Positions 5,435 to 7,237 of a DNA stretch of 7,237 bases are shown here, piece by piece. The first letter of the stretch is position 1. Every line of letters starts with the position of its first letter. The notes beneath the pieces are model-generated. The model had not been told where the DNA came from. It saw nothing but the letters and a program-made list of their open reading frames with translations, and ran no database searches. The position numbers and the translations under genes were made by a program. This DNA is from an uncultured Oscillospiraceae bacterium (lineage in GTDB: Bacteria; Bacillota; Clostridia; Oscillospirales; Oscillospiraceae). The stretch covers positions 1 through 7,237 of the forward strand of contig CAJUEG010000108.1 in assembly GCA_910584835.1 (NCBI GenBank), read 5' to 3'.

Positions 5435-6369
5435 CCGAGGCGGGGGGCCGGCACGGAGCCGAGCACCTCCGCGGCGATCTGGGCGGCATGCTGGGCGTTA
5501 AGGGCGGACCCGGCGGGGAGCACCAGCCGGTGGGCGACGGCGTCCACCCAGATATAGCGCACGTCGTCGGGCACCACGTAGTCCCGCCCGTGGAGGAAGG
5601 CGCACGCCCGGCACAGCGCCGTCAGGGAGATGCCGGCCCGGGGGCTGGCCCCCTGGGCCAGCTGGGGGTGGCTGCGGGTGGCCTGCACCAGCCGGAGGAT
5701 GTAGCCCAGCACGTCCTCGTGGACGAAAACCTGGTCGGCCTGGGCGCGAAGGCGGGCCAGCTGGCCGGCGTCGGCGGCCTGGCGCACCTCCTCCATGGGG
5801 TCGCCCCGCAGCTTGCGCCGGAGCAGCTCCAGCTCGTCCCGGGCCTCGGGATAGCCCATGGTCAGGCGCAGGGCGAAGCGGTCCAGCTGGGAGTCGGGGA
5901 GCAGCTGGGTGCCGGAGGCCCCCGCCGGGTTCTGGGTGGCGATGACCAGAAAGGGGTCGGGGACGGGACGGGACACGCCGTCCACCGTCACTTTGCCCTC
6001 CTCCATGGCCTCCAGGAGGGCGGACTGGGTGCGGCTGGTGGCCCGGTTGAGCTCGTCCGCCAGGAACAGGTTGCACAGCAGCGCGCCGGGCTGGTATTCC
6101 ATCTGCCCGGAGGATTTGTTGTAGAGGGAGAAGCCGGTGAGGTCGGAGGGCATGACGTCGGGGGTGAACTGGACGCGGTTGTATTTCAGCCCCAGGGCCT
6201 TGGAGAAGGCGATGGCCATGGTGGTCTTGCCCACGCCGGGGATGTCCTCCAGCAGGATATGGCCCCGGGCCAGGATGGCCATGAGGATTTTGACCACGGT
6301 CTCGTCCTTGCCCACCACGGCCTTCTTTACTTCGCTGACCACCTGGGCGGCCAGATGGATTTCGCTCAT
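5431..6369 (-). CDS. MoxR-family AAA+ ATPase, 312 aa
   Basis: MoxR proteins are ATP-driven chaperone-like oligomers that act on partner proteins, often envelope or metal-binding ones. The AAA+ machinery is complete: Walker A in IPGVGKTT (43-50), Walker B LFLADELNRA (101-110, Asp105-Glu106), sensor 1 ATQNP (144-148, Asn147), a likely arginine finger in QLDRF (Arg164), and sensor 2 in GASPRAG (Arg244). The MoxR-specific stretches TQSALLEAMEEG (114-125) and HPQLAQGASPRAGISL are also present. The C-terminal lid continues to about 305. The ATG at 6369 has AAGGAAG (6379-6385) 9 bases upstream. It is the first gene of an operon with DUF58 and transglutaminase genes, and its own extended -10 promoter lies just upstream. 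The domain call is certain; the client is presumably one of the two downstream products, which is inference. Confidence 0.96.
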   Translation of the reverse strand: MSEIHLAAQVVSEVKKAVVGKDETVVKILMAILARGHILLEDIPGVGKTTMAIAFSKALGLKYNRVQFTPDVMPSDLTGFSLYNKSSGQMEYQPGALLCNLFLADELNRATSRTQSALLEAMEEGKVTVDGVSRPVPDPFLVIATQNPAGASGTQLLPDSQLDRFALRLTMGYPEARDELELLRRKLRGDPMEEVRQAADAGQLARLRAQADQVFVHEDVLGYILRLVQATRSHPQLAQGASPRAGISLTALCRACAFLHGRDYVVPDDVRYIWVDAVAHRLVLPAGSALNAQHAAQIAAEVLGSVPAPRLG

Positions 6370-6400
6370 AGTGTCTCACTTCCTTGGAGAGGTTAAAAGG

Positions 6401-6429
6401 ATTATACCAAAAAAAGCGGGGCTTGAACA
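6401..6429 (-). promoter_or_regulatory. Extended -10 promoter of the moxR operon
   Basis: On the minus strand a perfect TATAAT (6401-6406) is preceded by TGG, an extended -10 (TGn) motif at 6407-6409. A -35 at the right distance (TGTTCA, 6424-6429, 17-base spacer) matches consensus at only three positions, but extended -10 promoters tolerate this. The predicted start is near 6394, about 25 bases before the moxR ATG. The T of the TGn motif is also the last T of the preceding terminator's T-run, and the poor -35 lies in its loop, so terminator and promoter are fused. Confidence 0.6.
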
Positions 6430-6436
6430 GCCCCGC
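6409..6436 (-). terminator. Intrinsic terminator upstream of the moxR operon
   Basis: An 8-bp stem (GCGGGGCT with AGCCCCGC, 6416-6423 and 6429-6436) with a five-base loop is followed on the minus strand by seven T residues (6409-6415), a textbook intrinsic terminator. It lies 114 bases after the rplT stop and downstream of another terminator, so it is either a backup for the rpmI-rplT transcript or the end of a short transcript arising in between. Confidence 0.88.
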
Positions 6437-6506
6437 CTGCGCTTTGGCAAACTATAAATTATGTGGCAATCCCCATAGCGTGGGGAAGAGCGTGGGTCAG
6501 GCAGAA
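6437..6506. other. Spacer between two terminators, no gene seen
   Basis: This 70-base spacer holds an A+T-rich patch (about 6449-6463) and a small hairpin, CCCCA and TGGGG at 6471-6475 and 6481-6485. No start codon with a ribosome binding site leads to a meaningful frame. I looked for a minus-strand promoter that would make this a small RNA ending at 6409; TATAGT (6451-6456) and CATAAT (6458-6463) occur, but neither has an acceptable -35 box. Confidence 0.4.
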
Positions 6507-6539
6507 CAAACCGCCCGGTCCGCAGGATCGGGCGGTTTG
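6507..6539 (-). terminator. Intrinsic terminator of the rpmI-rplT transcript
   Basis: A long inverted repeat, CAAACCGCCCG (6507-6517) with CGGGCGGTTTG (6529-6539), begins 11 bases after the rplT stop. Further pairs inside extend it towards a three-base loop, with one mismatch in the minus-strand RNA. The T residues are mostly inside the stem (GGTTTGTTC), so the T-run is weaker than at the second terminator; the two in tandem probably give efficient termination. Confidence 0.78.
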
Positions 6540-6549
6540 CGCATGTCTC

Positions 6550-6906
6550 TTACGCCAGCTTCGCCTTGGCGATGTCGGTGAGCTGGGTGAAAGCGGCCTT
6601 GTCGTTGATGGCCAGCTCGGAGAGCATCTTGCGGTTGATCTCCACGCCCGCCAGCTTCAGGCCGTGCATGAAGGTGGAGTAGTTCATGCCGTTCATCTTG
6701 CACCCGGCGCTGATGCGGGCGATCCACAGCTGGCGGAAATCGCGCTTCTTCAGCCGGCGGCCCACGTAGGCGTACTGCAGGGACTTCATCACCTGCTCGT
6801 TGGCCATCTTGAAATGCTTGCTCTTGGCGCCCCAGTAGCCCTTGGCCAGCTTGAGGATCTTATTCCTTCTCTTGCGCGTCATCATCGCGCCCTTAACACG
6901 TGCCAT
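6550..6906 (-). CDS. rplT: 50S ribosomal protein L20
   Basis: L20 binds 23S rRNA early and is needed for assembly of the 50S subunit. The length (118 aa) is normal. The very basic N-terminal arm (MARVKGAMMTRKRRNKILKLAKGY to about residue 24) is the part that threads into rRNA, and the family signature is KRDFRQLWIAR at 54-64. The globular C-terminal domain follows (NYSTFMHGLKLAGVEINRKMLSELAINDKAAF). The ATG at 6906 has a perfect AGGAGG (6917-6922) 10 bases upstream. It lies 44 bases downstream of rpmI, the standard order, and is the last gene before tandem terminators. In many bacteria L20 represses its own operon by binding a leader before infC, which would lie outside this window. Confidence 0.98.
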   Translation of the reverse strand: MARVKGAMMTRKRRNKILKLAKGYWGAKSKHFKMANEQVMKSLQYAYVGRRLKKRDFRQLWIARISAGCKMNGMNYSTFMHGLKLAGVEINRKMLSELAINDKAAFTQLTDIAKAKLA

Positions 6907-6950
6907 TATCGTTCAGCCTCCTATTGTTGAGTGAATTATGATGTTTTCCC

Positions 6951-7154
6951 TTATTTGTAGGGGACCATGCGCTTGATGGTGGCCGCGTTGGTCACGTCGG
7001 CGTAGCCGCCCTTGCGGAGGCTCCTCTTGAGCTTTCGGGTCTTGCCGTGGCCGTTGAGCAGATGGCTCTTGTTGGCGTGGGCGCGCTTGACCTTTCCGTT
7101 CTTGGTCAAATTGAAGCGCTTTTTAGCGCCGCTGTGGGTTTTCACTTTAGGCAT
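6951..7154 (-). CDS. rpmI: 50S ribosomal protein L35
   Basis: L35 is a small, very basic protein of the large subunit. The family start MPKVKTHSGAKKRF (residues 1-14) and the KRAHANKSHLL stretch (23-33) identify it clearly. At 67 residues it is at the normal length or slightly over. The C-terminus (GGYADVTNAATIKRMVPYK) is the part least like the textbook consensus, but the reading frame is intact. AAAGGAG (7164-7170) is 9 bases before the ATG. It is followed by rplT and would normally be preceded by infC, whose end should be at or beyond the right edge of the window. Confidence 0.97.
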   Translation of the reverse strand: MPKVKTHSGAKKRFNLTKNGKVKRAHANKSHLLNGHGKTRKLKRSLRKGGYADVTNAATIKRMVPYK

Positions 7155-7237
7155 GGCGGTTATCTCCTTTTCGTAGTTAAAATGGTGTCACGCTTCGCAC
7201 GCGGCTGGCCGCTTGGTCGCTTTCGCTTTGACTCGGC
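7155..7237 (-). other. Region upstream of rpmI, perhaps including the end of infC
   Basis: The 83 bases before rpmI contain its ribosome binding site and otherwise no clear signal. All three minus-strand frames are open to the window edge. One ends in TGA at 7188-7190, 33 bases before rpmI, after a short basic stretch (RVKAKATKRPAACEA). This could be the tail of translation initiation factor IF-3, the expected upstream gene, but there is too little sequence to call it. No promoter is seen here, consistent with transcription entering from upstream. Confidence 0.25.

Noticed and set aside
5392..6396. Open frame of 334 codons on the plus strand
   Set aside because: It is antisense to moxR, which has all AAA+ motifs intact. 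The antisense translation is Gly/Gln/Val/His-rich with no recognisable motif.
6437..6506. Small RNA gene between the two terminators after rplT
   Set aside because: No minus-strand promoter with acceptable -10 and -35 boxes was found; kept only as a low-interest observation.
7188..7237. C-terminus of infC (IF-3) on the minus strand
   Set aside because: Position and frame would fit, but all three frames are open and only 15 codons are available, with no recognisable IF-3 motif, so it is not called as a gene.

Overview
The window looks like chromosomal DNA of a G+C-rich member of the Bacillota, most plausibly a gut-type clostridium of the Oscillospirales. The evidence is the rpsF-ssb-rpsR and rpmI-rplT gene orders, a MoxR/DUF58/transglutaminase operon of the kind seen in Bacillus and clostridia, strong AGGAGG ribosome binding sites, clear sigma-A type promoters and intrinsic terminators. 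The lineage call is an inference from composition and gene order; no rRNA or other decisive marker is present.

Nearly everything from 7154 down to 830 is read on the minus strand. Transcription enters from the right through rpmI (L35) and rplT (L20), which end at one or two intrinsic terminators (6507-6539 and 6409-6436). An extended -10 promoter fused to the second terminator then starts a three-gene operon: a MoxR AAA+ ATPase, a DUF58 membrane-anchored protein and a large polytopic membrane protein with an extracytoplasmic transglutaminase-like domain. The three genes overlap (4 and 17 nt), which suggests coupled translation of one membrane-associated system. Its biochemical role is not established. 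Directly after the last stop codon a near-consensus promoter drives rpsF-ssb-rpsR (S6, SSB, zinc-type S18), preceded by a short hairpin leader that may be an S6:S18 autoregulatory element. This operon ends at a bidirectional terminator (788-818).

The left 800 bases are different: lower G+C, a small XRE-family regulator on the minus strand and a divergent 90-residue protein of unknown function on the plus strand. The intergenic region between them holds a good TTGACG-17-TACAAT promoter, a perfect 10-bp palindrome at its predicted start point and several ATTGT/ACAAT half-sites. This suggests a small self-contained regulatory module and is the least explained part of the window. Bases 1-120 are A+T-rich with no supportable gene.

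The window is mostly conserved housekeeping DNA. I do not see a clearly novel system; the XRE/unknown-protein pair is the best candidate for something undescribed.
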